From: Sphagnum magellanicum
Lineage: Eukaryota > Streptophyta > Sphagnopsida > Sphagnales > Sphagnaceae
Direction of reading: 5' to 3'
Assembly (NCBI GenBank): GCA_021904315.1
Contig: CM038912.1
Location: 11,867,061-11,931,060, forward strand
DNA: 64,000 nucleotides
Shown: positions 1-11,500 of the stretch, piece by piece
Numbering within the stretch: position 1 is the stretch's first letter
Layout of the letters: each line of letters begins with the position of its first letter
Notes under the pieces: model-generated
Database searches by the model: none
Told to the model about the DNA's origin: nothing
Seen by the model: only the letters and a program-made list of their open reading frames with translations
Position numbers and translations under genes: made by a program

Positions 1-179
1 ATTTTAAGTTTAGCTTTTTGGGTGGAGCCTATGTGATTAGTTCCTCCCATATGACAATTGAAAAAATTGAACATGTTTATTCCACCAAACCAACCTAGTT
101 ATTTAGTTTATAAACTTGAGAGGAAAAACAAAAAATATGGGATAAAATTTTAGTTATAGCCTAGTCACATAGTTGTAGT

Positions 180-600
180 TTAGTTACAACTATTCCCTAA
201 CACATATTATTACATAGCCTACCTACTAAGTAGCATAAGTTCTTATTAGGTACCTATTTAGATAGTATTTATTTTAAATACATATTTAAATAGCCTATAC
301 ATAATTATTATTTTAAATAACTATTTAAATAGTTTTGAAGTAATTATTTATAATTAAATAACCTATTAGGTAGCTAATGGGTGTATATTTATGTAGGTAC
401 TTAATAAATAGTATAAAGGTAGGTAGGTAGTATTTACTAATTAAGTAGGTAGGTATGTACATAATAGGTAGATATGTAGGGTGTATGTACCTAATAAGTA
501 AGTAGATAGTAGGTAGGTATTTAATAGGTAGGTATATACATATAGGTATGTATGTACTATCAAATAATCTATACATGTAACTACTAGGTAGCATATGTAC
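180..600. repeat. GTAGGTA/TACCTA-rich low-complexity tract
   Basis: About 400 bases are built from irregular repeats of TAGGTA, GTAGGTAG and TACCTAAT, mixed with ATTTAAATA-type AT blocks. The period is not strict, so this is cryptic simple sequence and not a clean microsatellite. The Tyr/Ile/Leu-rich open frame that runs through it on the minus strand is a by-product of the repeat. Similar GTAGGTAG pieces recur near 7,010-7,030. Confidence 0.75.
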
Positions 601-859
601 CTTATGTAACTATAATGTGACTACTTCGGTTGCATGTGCAATTAAACATATATATGATGTTGTAAAAAATACAAAGACATTGTGAAAAATCAACTAATTA
701 AAATGATGAAATACATTATAATTGCAACTAGTTGAAAGGAAGACCAAAATTCATCCAAATTTGAAAAATAGTCACATAGGCAACCATTCATAGTTGTAGG
801 CGACATTTAGTCACACATAGTCGCACAAGGAATGGTTATAAACAACAAGATTTCTACTA
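601..859. other. AT-rich intergenic DNA
   Basis: No gene, RNA or clear element is visible between the GTAGGTA tract and the gag relic. If the gag relic once continued into protease and reverse transcriptase, those would lie here on the minus strand, but no motif survives. Confidence 0.5.
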
Positions 860-1450
860 ATGACAAGCACATTCCTGCATGACCCACGTTCTTCTTTTCA
901 GGTGCATTGATTCGTATTATGATCATCATTCTTACAAATGTGATAAATTTTTTATTGCAACTTGTACTCCTTAGTGTAATGTCCTTCATTATAGTAATTT
1001 TGATAGTTAATGCCCCATCGATATGTATGAGTTTGTTATTTAGTTTTCTTTTTTCTTGTTTTTCATTAAAGTTGTAATCGAATTCTTTGCTTTCTAATTC
1101 ATCTTGAGCTTTGTTAAAGTACTTATTGGAGGGCATCAACCCCTCCTCCATTGTTTTTGCCGAATTAACAACTTTAATAATGGTTGTTCATGGCATTCCC
1201 AAGATTGCCATCTTTAATCTTGAGTGTAGCCTTGCACAAAAAATATCCCTTAGGTATACATCATCAAGTTGATTTGAGATGACTATTACCAATTACAATA
1301 ACCTATTGTAATGGTCTTCAACAAATTCATGTCTATTTTGTTTAATGTTACGGATTGTTGCTATCACTTGACCCTCAATAGACACTTCACTTAAATACGA
1401 AATGAAAGCTTGTTGTACTATTGGCCAGGTTGCAATTAGATTTGCAATTT
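860..1450 (-). pseudogene. Decayed retrotransposon gag relic (LTR type)
   Basis: Read on the minus strand in shifting frames, this stretch resembles a retrotransposon gag protein, the particle-forming RNA-binding component. Around 1,300-1,350 it gives IKQNRHEFVEDHYNRLL, which matches the usual gag pattern (Q-x3-E-x-V/F-x2-x-Y-x-RL). Next comes YLRDIFCARLHSRLK (about 1,230), then AKTMEEGL (about 1,150). At 945-904 the frame reads YHICKNDDHNTNQC, which is a CCHC zinc knuckle (C-x2-C-x4-H-x4-C) whose first Cys is now Tyr. Several stops and frame changes break the reading, so it is dead. The motifs are seen in the sequence. Assignment to gag is from known motif shape, and Ty3/gypsy rather than Ty1/copia is a guess. 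Confidence 0.5.
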
Positions 1451-4400
1451 TGAAATGAGTAGACTAATTAGCCATTCTTCCTTATAAGTATTTGGAAAAT
1501 ATTGAAGCTTATGAAGGTTAATGTTTTTGTCGTTGGTTACACACACCTTTGTGGGTTGTCAGATATGTGACAATGGTCATCTCCATCATGAGGCTTAGGT
1601 AGTTATATTATCAATACATTGCCCACTACTAGAGCCATGGTTATTGATTGTCTAACTAGTGCAAAACTGAATAACCTATGCACTTGGGTTTGCACCTTTG
1701 GTAGTGTTACAATCTCACTTGCCTCTTTAGTGAAATCAATAAGCTTCCATTTGATCCAGTCATTTCAGCCCCCGTGGTTATCTTTTTTCTATTACTCCTT
1801 ATCGACAATTCCAACCTGAGCTTAAGGAACTCCAAGCTAGAAGTGACTGAATGTGCTAGCTCATCCTTTATTAATGAAAGTTTGTTTGTCGAGTTCCATG
1901 CCCAATTTACAGTTAATAAATTACCCAATGAGTGTGGTTAGATAGGCGACAAAATATTTGACAATTCTCTATTTGTCGAATTGGCTCCCTTGTCAATGGG
2001 TGACACATTTTATGTTTTGGTGGTATCGATCATCGTATGCACTCCTGACACAACTAGTCCATCATTGACAGATGTTATCTTAACATAATTCCCATAGTCC
2101 ATCATTGGATTGCTTTTGTTTTCCTTCATCAAAACCATTCCCATGAATTTTGCTAACCCCGAAATTGCCTTCACCGTGTTCATTTATGTCTCATTCATCA
2201 GCTTATTTTTATTTTTGTAATATGACAATTGCTTCTCAAAGTTGTTCTCTTGCATCTCAAATTAGTTCTTTTGGATATTAATCTTTGCACTTCCATAGCC
2301 ATGTTGGACTTGTGCATATTGTCAAATGAGTTTGTAAGCATCTGAGTCCCTTTTCGTGTTGCTTCTGCCATGCTATTGTGTGCAAAATAGTATGACCATT
2401 TAACACCTGTGCTATCAACGCTTCAGAATCTATTGCCTAGTTGAACTTTTTTGTTTACAAAATTCGTTGGTGTTTGTGGCTATGATGCAAGAGTGTGGAT
2501 TGGGCAATTCACAAGTTCAATTGTAAGTTTGATAAAAAAAGGTTTAAAAAAGTAGTTTAATTGGTACAACTTACATGAACCACCTTGGGTGAGTAATTGG
2601 AGGTGTGTGAGGGTTCTGCCCATAAAGTTCAGTCATGAAATTCTAGTTCTAATAAAATGTTGGGGGATTTACAAAAGGCCCACCAAGGTGAATACCTTCA
2701 TTCTTATACTCATTGACATCAATGGGATTTTCTAGACTCAACCTTTTGGGACTAAACATGTTGTTTGTTTTTTTCATGATATTTCGAACATGAAAAGGGT
2801 AAAAAATGGGCATGCTTCCCATGAATTCCATCATTTGCTCATATATATATTCTTGTGAAATAGTTGTGGTAGATGGAATGCGACTTCTCTTGTGAGTTCA
2901 AAGTCCAATATTCCTAGTTATGGTTGGTTCCTAACATGTAATTGATAATATTTTTGAAATTTCTAATGAAAAGCCCCCATTTGTCTTTGCATGTGGGGCC
3001 ATTCCATATATGTTAAGAATGTCTTGTAGTTATAATAGTTGTTGAAACCTTCCTCCATTTCACCACAACAGTCTCAAACATGTTTTGTGGGTTGATTCAA
3101 TCCAAAGCTACTATGTGTTCATCACATTTTGCCTTCATGACCACAAGAACTTTACATGCTCCCAATTAGGTTGTATTGGCTTTCTTGTTTGAACTTCTAA
3201 TGATGCATCTGAATTAGTGGACGCAACTTTTTTTCCCTTGCTTTCTTCTTAAATGAACCTTTAATGGTATTGTTATGTCCTACATTCAATTTTAAAATAT
3301 ACTACTACTAACATTGGAAGAATTTTGTCCATGATAATTTGTGATTTATTTTGTAGATTTGCAACATGTTATTGGAAATAACTGCTAGTAACAAATTGGC
3401 ATACAACTTGGGCAATATCAATTATATCTTTCAAATATTTTTATTTATTTATTTATTTGTTGTTGTTGATTTTTCTTTGTAAACTTTCTTTTTAATTATG
3501 CTTTTCAAAAATTTCCATGATACGATCCTTCATTTTTACAATTCAAATGTAGATGATTTCTTTGTTACCTTATATTTCAAGTGATTCATTACAACTGTTG
3601 AAATTGGAAGGGCTAAACTAGGACATGTCCATGATTTTCTTCTATGCGTCATTGTGCACACAAGCTTTTCTTTAGGGTGAACTTGTGCATGCACAAGTTT
3701 TTTACTTTTTTGGTTTACTTATGCTCTTATGGTCCTTGGTTCATTTCTTGTTTTTATAGTCTATTTTTGCAATGATTGCAAGGGAGAAGAGGCACACAAT
3801 TCATGCGACAATGGCGAGGAAGAAGAAGCACAAACTTCATGTGACAATGGTGAGGAGGTGCCCATAGCGATGGTAGGGAGATGTCCAAAGGAAAACAAAA
3901 TTTATTTTAATTCACATTGAATTATTTGTTCATAATTTGAACATTGAATTAAAAAGACAAAAAATCTTCATTTTTGAAGATTTAGTTTTAGGAAACATCA
4001 AGCTTAACATTGCCTTAACATTGCTTTCCAATAAGGATAACATGTTAACATTTATGTTAATAAACATTTGATATGTGAATGGTCATCTTGTTTCCGGCCC
4101 TTAACACTAAGTTAATTTGAACTTGAACACTAGGCATGAAACCTATTTTAGTTTAATTAATTTGTCTATTCATTTTTCAAATTTAGAATGTTTATTAAAA
4201 ATCAATCACTAAACAATAGTCGCAACGGGAAGGTAGTTGAAATTATTAAAAAAAAATTGTATATGGAATGTAGTTACAATGGGAAGGCAATAATTTAAAA
4301 AAATAAAAACATGAAATTAATGATGTACTTTTTATGATAGAGATATTGTCCAAGGACTAGAAGGTAACTAATTTTTAGCCTTCCATTTTTAGTTTTGATT

Positions 4401-5020
4401 ATGTCAAGGAAATGAATTTTCAAAAATGTTCTTTCATCGTTTTTTATTTAATTTTTACTCAATAACCCTTTATTTGTGATTGTAGTTAAGTTGCCAATTT
4501 TGCAATCTTATAAACCAATGAAACCTTTTTTTCTAGGTTGATGATAACCAATAATTGAACCATACCATTCCATGTCTTATTATAGCATGTTCATGAATCT
4601 TTTACATTAAAACCTTTGCGCCATGATTTTTTGTTTTGCTGCAATTTTCAATTCTTATTCCACCTTAAGTAAGACTCTTGCTAACTTCAATTTGATTAAT
4701 GTGAGTTAAAAATTGGGATAAGTGCATACAAATGAATATTTCTTTTGGAGGGATAAGGTTTCCCAACAAAACTTACCCTCAACATCATATTATGTACCCC
4801 AATTAGTGCACTTGGTATTAATGTGAGGCAAAAATGGTGGTCAACAAATTCAAAAATTAAAATCATGTTAAGCCAATGAGGAGATGCAACATGCACCCTA
4901 GAGACCCATGATTTTATTTTCTTTTGGAAGGGGTGATTTGATTTTTTTGATTTTTAATTTTGGGTAAAAGGCGGTCGTGAATGTTTTCTTTTCTTGAGTC
5001 ATGGGTGGCTTTTGTGTCAT
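1451..5020. other. Intergenic DNA, no recognisable gene
   Basis: This 3.6-kb AT-rich stretch has only short open frames with no recognisable protein. Local features are a (TTTA)n/(TTG)n run near 3,440-3,470 and a short tandem duplication at about 3,785-3,860, where two ~40-bp units contain CATG(C/T)GACAATGG(C/T)GAGGA. The minus-strand frame at 2,834-2,649 (61 codons) is not recognised and may be more transposon debris. Confidence 0.5.
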
Positions 5021-5033
5021 GACACATTTTTGT

Positions 5034-5330
5034 TTTGGTTTAATTTGAAAGGTCATTGTGAAGGTCAAAAAAGAGTTTTATTCTTTTCTCTTACATGGGC
5101 GAGTCACATGGAAAGAACATTAAAGAGAAACCACTAGAAGCATGATTCGTTTAGGTTTATTCGGCAAGGTGGTTGTGAAGGTACAAACAAAGTTTTATTC
5201 TTTTCATTCGCATGGGTTGAGCACACGGACATAACAAAACGTTATAGGCAAACTTTTGTTTTGATTTAGTTTGCAAAGTCATTGTGGAGGTTCAAAGTAG
5301 TTCTTTATGTATAGAAAACTTTCTAATTTT
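5034..5330. repeat. Degenerate ~110-117-bp tandem repeat, three units
   Basis: Three diverged units follow one another. The anchor phrase is GGTCATTGTGAAGGT at about 5,051, GGTGGTTGTGAAGGT at about 5,168 and AGTCATTGTGGAGGT at about 5,277. In the first two it is followed by GTTTTATTCTTTTC and CATGGG. The third unit is truncated. No coding potential is seen. Confidence 0.6.
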
Positions 5331-6047
5331 ATGAACCTTTTTAATGAATTCATTGCTTTTGTTTCACGTCATTTTGTTTTTCTTAGTTCTCTCATTACTT
5401 CTTATTCTTTGCGCTCTTGCAAGATGAGAGAGTTACATGCTTAGTGTAAATAGAACTTGTCTTTTGCATGAAGATTTATAAAAAGTTTCAATTTTTTCAA
5501 TTACATTAGTGCCAAGTCGGTTATGAGGACAATTTTTCTGGTAAGAATGTGTTAGTGTGTCAAAAGTGGATTTTTTGAGTGATGAAACAATCAAAGAGGT
5601 CTATCACCAAAAGAAAAAGAAAGTCAAGATTTTCCTCCCAAAATATTTAATACAATTCACACTATTTCATGTCTACTAACTTAAGTGATTATCATGTGGG
5701 CGTATTTCAAAATTTTCCCTGATGCATAAGTAACCAAAATTATTAAAAAGAATAATTGGAGAAATTGATAACCATGGGTATCACTTACATAAATTTTTTG
5801 ATAATAAGGTCTCCAAAAAATCAAAATCTGATTATTTATACCTTGTGTGAAAAGAAAATCTCACAAGGACCTTGCTCTTGCAATTATGAAAAAAATAAGA
5901 AGAACTGGCCAGCCTAAGTAATCAACCATTCATTCATCTACCCAGCAATGACTAAAGTGCCTTACTTCCGTAACCTACCTTTGTAGTAATTACTTACATT
6001 CTCTACCTACTTATCTATCAAAGTTACCCACTTGGGTAGGTAGTTTT
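5331..6047. other. Intergenic DNA
   Basis: AT-rich sequence with no supported feature. It ends in the left target-site copy GTAGTTTT (6,040-6,047) of the hAT-type element that follows. Confidence 0.5.
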
Positions 6048-6620
6048 CAGTGTTGTACGTGTAAATGGTTTGGCACTTACACTCCGTGTAAGTGTAAATC
6101 CCATAATGAAATTTATTTACACTTTGTGCATTCAAGGGTGGGGGGGAGGGGACCTCGGTTTGTGGTGAAGTGAGTTTTACCCCGACTTTCCTTTTTCTGT
6201 AGCGCCTCCACTGTTGCTGCATATATTTTCATTGCTCCTACTTGTAAAGCTACTATAATTAGTCTTGAACCTTGTGCATTAAATGCTGATTTTCAGTATT
6301 TCATTCCCAGATTTAATAAAATTTTCTTACTTTATGGATACCCTTGAAAGAAGGGTTTGGGGTGAAAGGAGGCCCAAAAAGAGGGTGACTTTACAAGTAC
6401 TTTTAGTATTTACACTTACACGCCCCAAAACATTTACACTGGGCCATGTAAGTGTATTTGACAAATATTTACACTGGCCTAGGGTAAGTGTTAAAAAAAA
6501 ACAAAAACACTGCAACTGGATAAGTGTAAAAAATTTGGACTTGTGAGTGTAAATGATTTACACTTACATGGGATTTACACGCCATATATACAGCTATTGA
6601 CACTTACATGCACAACACTG
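6048..6620. mobile_element. hAT-type non-autonomous transposon (MITE), 573 bp
   Basis: The element starts CAGTGTTGTACGTGTAA. Its right end, read in reverse complement, starts CAGTGTTGTGCATGTAA, so the termini are inverted repeats. CAGTG-type ends are typical of hAT elements. It is flanked by 8-bp direct copies, GTAGTTTT (6,040-6,047) and GTAGTTAT (6,621-6,628), matching 7 of 8, and 8 bp is the hAT target-site length. The interior carries at least nine copies of TTTACACTTAC or its complement GTAAGTGTAAA, in both orientations, clustered near the ends, as expected for subterminal transposase-binding motifs. There is no transposase frame, so mobilisation would have needed an autonomous relative. 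Two overlapping short frames at 6,283-6,546 lie inside it and are spurious. Confidence 0.85.
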
Positions 6621-6628
6621 GTAGTTAT

Positions 6629-7243
6629 GTAGGGAGGATAAGAGAGAACTATGAGAGTTACAAGGTAACTCAGTTGTGGTCCATTTAACTTACAAGTGAG
6701 CATGAAGGATTTCTAATACAAGGTGCTCTCTCAGGTGGGTGCAGGGTCGAATAGTCCAGTTAATTTGCTCACATCAAGGGCGAAAGTGAACCAAAAGCCA
6801 CCAGTCCACTCCTTATGACTCAGTGATGGATGAACCCTAACTGAGGTGACGTTGGGTTTCACCTTGGTAACCTATTCTGAAAAGAAAATAGGTCACCTAC
6901 TCAGGGAAGTAGGACAACAGGCGCCTACAAAATAAATTCATACATACATATGTACACGGTTAGTATATAGGTATAACAATAGATGGTTAGTTTATAGGTC
7001 AGTGGGTTGCTAGTAGGTAGGTAGTAACTACAGCAACTGTGCTAACCGCCATGGTTAGCTAGGTAACTGGAAAACAATGGAAAAGTGTTTTCTGTCCACC
7101 AACCATCCATCATGTGTGGTGGTGGTGGTGGCTATTGGTTCACATGGGGGAAAATATTTATTTGTTAAGTTATTTCTGGGGCAATTCTGAATTTCTGATG
7201 GGTCAGATCAGTGTTTTTTTTAGCCCTTCATCTCAGTTGTTTG
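6629..7243. other. Intergenic DNA
   Basis: No gene is supported here. The stretch includes GTAGGTAGGTAG-like simple sequence at about 7,010-7,030 and a (GGT)n run at about 7,118-7,131. Confidence 0.5.
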
Positions 7244-7986
7244 GTGTAGCCAAACTGGGATCATCCACAAGAAGATTTAGCCAAATTTGGCTATAGACCA
7301 GATGTGGAAGTAGAAAAAATTTAAGAATCCTTTTCTATTTTGACTACCTGTTGGAACTTATTGTAGAAATCTGGCAGGCTTAAATTTTTATTTTTGAAAA
7401 GTAGGGCGAATCCCTTCACAAAAGGTCCTTTTTGTGTCTTGAAATCATTTTTCCAAGGTCGAGAAAATGCAAGAAATTGTCCCCCAAGAAAAAAACATTG
7501 GCAAGCATCCATAAGAGAATTAGCCAGATTTAGCCATAAAAATATGAAAGTAAAAAATGTTATGCATCCTTTTATTTTTTGGCTATCTACTGGAAGTTAA
7601 TATAAAATCTGGCAACTGTAAAAATATTTTCTAGGATATATTTGGCGACAGAAAAGCCAAAAATAGTTATTTTACGCCATATTTGAAAAAAATTCTCCAT
7701 CTACAGAAAATCCTCTTAAAAAAAAGAAATCATTTGGCAGCCTTTTTTTTTTGCTGCTGGCTCTATGTAGCCAAAAAGCTAGATTATAAATCAAAAGTGC
7801 TAAAATCAACTGCATTTTGTGATTTTTATTAGCCATAATTCCACCATAATTTAACAAAAATCACCAGATTTTTATACATGATTCAAGAATGTAGCCGAAT
7901 ATATAGAAGGATGTTTTAAAAAAAGCAGGTTATAGCCAAATCTGGCTAAATCTTCCTGTGGATAATCGTCATTTTGGCTACATCAC
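7244..7986. mobile_element. Terminal-inverted-repeat element upstream of LARP1
   Basis: The left end (7,244-7,300) and the reverse complement of the right end (7,928-7,986) align over about 55 bases at roughly 80 percent identity. Both share GTAGCCAAA, ATCCACA(A/G)GAAGATTTAGCCA and ATTTGGCTATA. The inner part also repeats AGCCAGATTTAGCCATA (about 7,522-7,540). Target duplications are not clear, so the superfamily is left open. The same terminal phrases recur at about 46,700-46,945 and twice at 56,100-56,655, so this is a dispersed family. Its right edge is about 600 bp from the LARP1 start codon, so it could contribute promoter sequence. No transposase frame is present. Confidence 0.7.
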
Positions 7987-8400
7987 AAAATTAACAAAAC
8001 CAACACGTGAACTGGGGCGTGACAGGCCCCGCTCACAATACCGTCACGACAGTAAATTGGAAGCAGGCAGCGACTGATGGTCGTACACCTGCCGCCAGCG
8101 CCAAGCGATGCGGCCACCGTTGGTTCCCAAACCCTTGTCGAAAGTCGAAACCCGCGTGCGCCATTTTTAGGGTTTCGCCGCGTCCGTTCCCTGCTTCTTC
8201 CTCTCCACCTGCGACGTCACTAATAATAGTTTGCTTAAGACCTAGACTTTCGCTAATTTGCGATTATGGCTGTGTCATTAGCTCCATGATCCACAATACC
8301 AAACCCTAATTGCCATCGCAGCAGCCCAAGGGAAGAAGAAAGCACAGCAGCAGAGAGACTACAGACAGGCAGCCGGCAAGAGGAGGCTGTGTGCGTAGTT

Positions 8401-8457
8401 ATGTATGACCAGGGCACGATTGCAGTGGTGATGAGGAGGGAAGTTCAGACACAGTAG
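8401..8457 (+). CDS. Upstream ORF 1 in LARP1 leader (18 codons)
   Basis: ATG at 8,401 opens an 18-codon frame (MYDQGTIAVVMRREVQTQ) ending in TAG, 124 bp before the LARP1 start. If the transcript begins upstream of it, this frame could lower translation of the main frame. Whether it is in the mRNA is inferred. Confidence 0.3.
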   Translation: MYDQGTIAVVMRREVQTQ

Positions 8458-8496
8458 TAGTACTAGGGTTTGTTAGCATTACGCCGCTCAAGGAAT

Positions 8497-8529
8497 ATGG
8501 TCGCGCTGCAGCTCATTTCGGGGCTCTGA
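8497..8529 (+). CDS. Upstream ORF 2 in LARP1 leader (10 codons)
   Basis: ATG at 8,497 opens MVALQLISGL followed by TGA, 52 bp before the LARP1 start codon. It is close enough to the main start to matter for reinitiation if transcribed. Its function is not known. Confidence 0.3.
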   Translation: MVALQLISGL

Positions 8530-8581
8530 ACGGAATCCTGCAGCTTTGAAGCTTTGGACCACCACGGAGGGGGGGGCAGCT

Positions 8582-11500
8582 ATGGCGGCTGCTGAGGCGA
8601 CTTCCCCTACGCCACAACAGGCGTCCGCCGCTCCGCAGCCAGAGGTTTCGTCGTCGTCGCCCCAATCTTCTTCTTCTTCTTCTTCTTCTGTGCCTGTGGG
8701 TGCAAAAGATGGGAACCAAAGTGGTGATGCCGGTGCCAAAAGCAGCCGGCCGCAGAACGCAGGAGCGCCACTGCCCAAGGGAGCGTGGTCTCAAGTTGTA
8801 CGGGGCGAAGTGGCCCCTGCGGCACAACCCCCTATATCATCAGTAGCCACTGGCCACTCCTCCTCGCCCTCTTCCGCCACCGGTGGTGCTGCTTCCCCCG
8901 CTGCTGCAGTCGTTTGTACTCCAGAGGTCATCACGCAAGGCAAGCGTGCCGGTCAAGGGCAATCTGCCCAGGCCGTTGGAGCAGCAGAGCAGCACCCGTC
9001 GACTTCGATATCGCCGCTAGCATCTTTGGTCGAGCAGTCTTCTGCCTCGTCATTGGCAGGAGGTACGAGGAAGAAACCGGATAGGGCTCAGGCATCGAAG
9101 GTTCCTGGCCAAGAAATTGAGGGAGTGAAGCAGACGGAGGTAGTGGCGCTCAGCGAAGAACAAAGGGACGGCACCGCAACCTCACTGCCTGCCCCACCAC
9201 GCAATAACAATATTGCAGCTACAGAAGAGGTTGTGAAATCTTCCAAACCGGCGTGGAAGAAGCCCAATGGCAGTGCATCGAAGGTTTCTGCGATTAGCTC
9301 CGTAATGGGAGCAGTTTCTTGGCCAGCATTGGAGGATGCTCGCAGCAACAGCGCAAAGGTCCATTCTGAGCCGACAAAGTCTTCTCCACGTGCTGCAATT
9401 TCTTCCGATACTGGTCCCTTTGAGCAGGTTTGTGGGGGTCATTCTCAACCTAGGGTTTGTTGCTGCTTGAGAACATTCGCCACATGACCATGTATATGGG
9501 TGATTGCAATGTGACTAGATCTAAGCCTAGAAGCCATTGCTTTTGTGCAGCCATGTGTGAATGGGGTCCAATTGTTACTTAAGAAGCCCTTTTTTGGCAT
9601 GTCCCTCTAAGCAGGTGGAGGCAGGATGTGGGAATTATAGTTCTCGTTCATAGAGCTGCTGTAGTCTATAGTCTTTCTTTGGTTGCTTGTCCACTGCCCT
9701 GCTTCACCCTCTCTCCTTTGCTGCACTTGTCAAATGTGAACCTCTTGACGTGGTAGGTGATTGGTCAGGTCTGCAAGATCACATTCATTTTCATTATTCA
9801 TCAACTCGACACATGTCTCAGATCAGCTATTAGTATGGTCGTGTGGTCTGCAGGTATCATCTGGTGGGCCAAGGGGGAGTAACAACAGCAACACCAGGCA
9901 CACTTCAGCACCAGGTAACAAGCAGAAGGTGGGTAAGAAAGGTGGGATCAGCTCTGCGAATGGCATAGTGGTGCCAACTAGCACAGTTTCAGTATCTGCT
10001 ACCACAGATGTTGCCACTTCAGGAGTGGAAGCATCTGCAACCAATGAGGCATCTACTAATTGGGCACCTCAAAGCAATGGTGAAGGGTCTTCAAAGCCCT
10101 CTCATGCCAGTAGTGGCAGCAATGACCGAACTCGGTTTTACAATAACAGAGGTGCTGGAAATTTCGGCCCTAATTCAGGAAATCGTCGCAACCTTTGGGA
10201 TCAGGGTCGTGGCAGTACCAATCAAGGATGGCATCAACGCCGGTCTTTTGGGGTTAATAACAGTGGTGGAAGGGACCGGAATCCTCCTGGCCACACGCGT
10301 GCAGGACCTAGGAATTATGGAAATCAAAACATTTTACTCAACAACAATCCATCCAGCTTTGTCAATGCTGCAGGTGTGTCAGAGCTATCTCAGGTCATAC
10401 TGTGGAACTATAGTAAATTTGGGTGGTGAAGGCTACATTTCATTTGTCAAGTCCCGCCTGGGCTTCCGGAATTCTTCAGTGATGGTTGTCCTCTTGAGGT
10501 TGTGTTTCCCTTGCATGCAATTGCTTTGTCTATTGCCTGTTCTGTAGTGGCATTATTGAAGTCACATGAATGCGATATTTGCAGGGTGCAACCTTACTCT
10601 TTTGTCCTTGAATAGGTCAGTGATTGTGGGTTGCAGGTGCACAAGCAGGTCTTTATTACATGCCTGCTGGTAGTTTAAGTGCAGGACATGGTTATTTCAA
10701 TTCTGGAGCACCAGCAGTAGTTATAAGTGACTCAAGCACATCATTGCGAGTCTCACTGGTGAAGCAAATTGAGTATTATTTCAGGCAAGTCAAGTTGTTA
10801 CATCCACACTGCTCCTGTATAGTCATTGAAATTGTCAGAGTAGATTTCACGGTTGAAACTCAATTTTGTGCACTCTGCAAATTCCCTCTCTTTCAAGCTG
10901 AGGCTGCCACCTCTGCTTGCAGTGATTAGTTGGGCAAGTGTAGTTGGCTTCCAAAGTAGGCTGTTAGAGTAACTTAGGCTGTTTCATGGACACAGCAGCA
11001 TGCAAAGACAATGTAGGATGGAACTGAGGATTTCCACAGCCACCACTGGGATTCAGTGGAAAACAAATTTGGGTGGAAATGAGCTAGATCATAGCTACCC
11101 AACTGATTTTGCCATTATGGATATGGCCTGCTACAGCAGGTGCCCAGATTGGTATTTGAACTTAAGATATCACAAAATTTTATGAAGGACTCTGCATAAC
11201 AAGTTTCTACATCTGAAGATTAGCACTTCTGTGGGCTGTGGAAATGTGAAGCCAGTAATTCTGGCCACCATGATTCATTTCTCTGAAAGAAGATGCAGGG
11301 CAAGCACACCCTCATTATCATGTCCTTGTCACATTTGTAGCATTGACACACAAGCCTTCAAGCAGTTTTGAAAATCCACTTTTGACACATTTGTATTCAA
11401 ATTGGAATGTTTACTCTTTGACAGAATGTTTATGATACCATTTGAATTTGCAGCATGGACAATCTATGCAAGGACATTTTTCTTCGGTCAAAGATGGATG

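Larger units (their letters stand above)
7990..8581 (+). promoter_or_regulatory. LARP1 promoter and 5' leader region with telo-boxes
   Basis: Base composition changes abruptly here to GC-rich. Three telo-box motifs occur: TAGGGTTT at 8,168-8,175, AAACCCTAA at 8,301-8,309 and TAGGGTTT at 8,464-8,471. In plants this motif is common in promoters of translation and ribosome genes, which suits LARP1. The purine-rich CAGCAG/AGAGA segment from about 8,320 looks like leader. The transcription start cannot be placed from sequence alone, so it is unknown which telo-boxes are promoter and which are leader. The 100-codon frame at 8,007-8,309 has no recognised homology and is probably chance. Confidence 0.55.

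Noticed and set aside
325..594. An 89-codon Tyr/Ile/Leu-rich minus-strand frame.
   Set aside because: It translates the GTAGGTA simple repeat and has no features of a real protein.
8546..8581. Starting LARP1 at the upstream TTG at 8,546.
   Set aside because: TTG is not expected as the start of a plant nuclear gene. The ATG at 8,582 is in frame, in good context and begins MAAAEATS.
8488..9448. Several long minus-strand frames opposite LARP1 exon 1.
   Set aside because: They are shadows of the GC-rich, Ser/Ala-rich coding exon; LARP1 itself is supported by domain order and splice frames.
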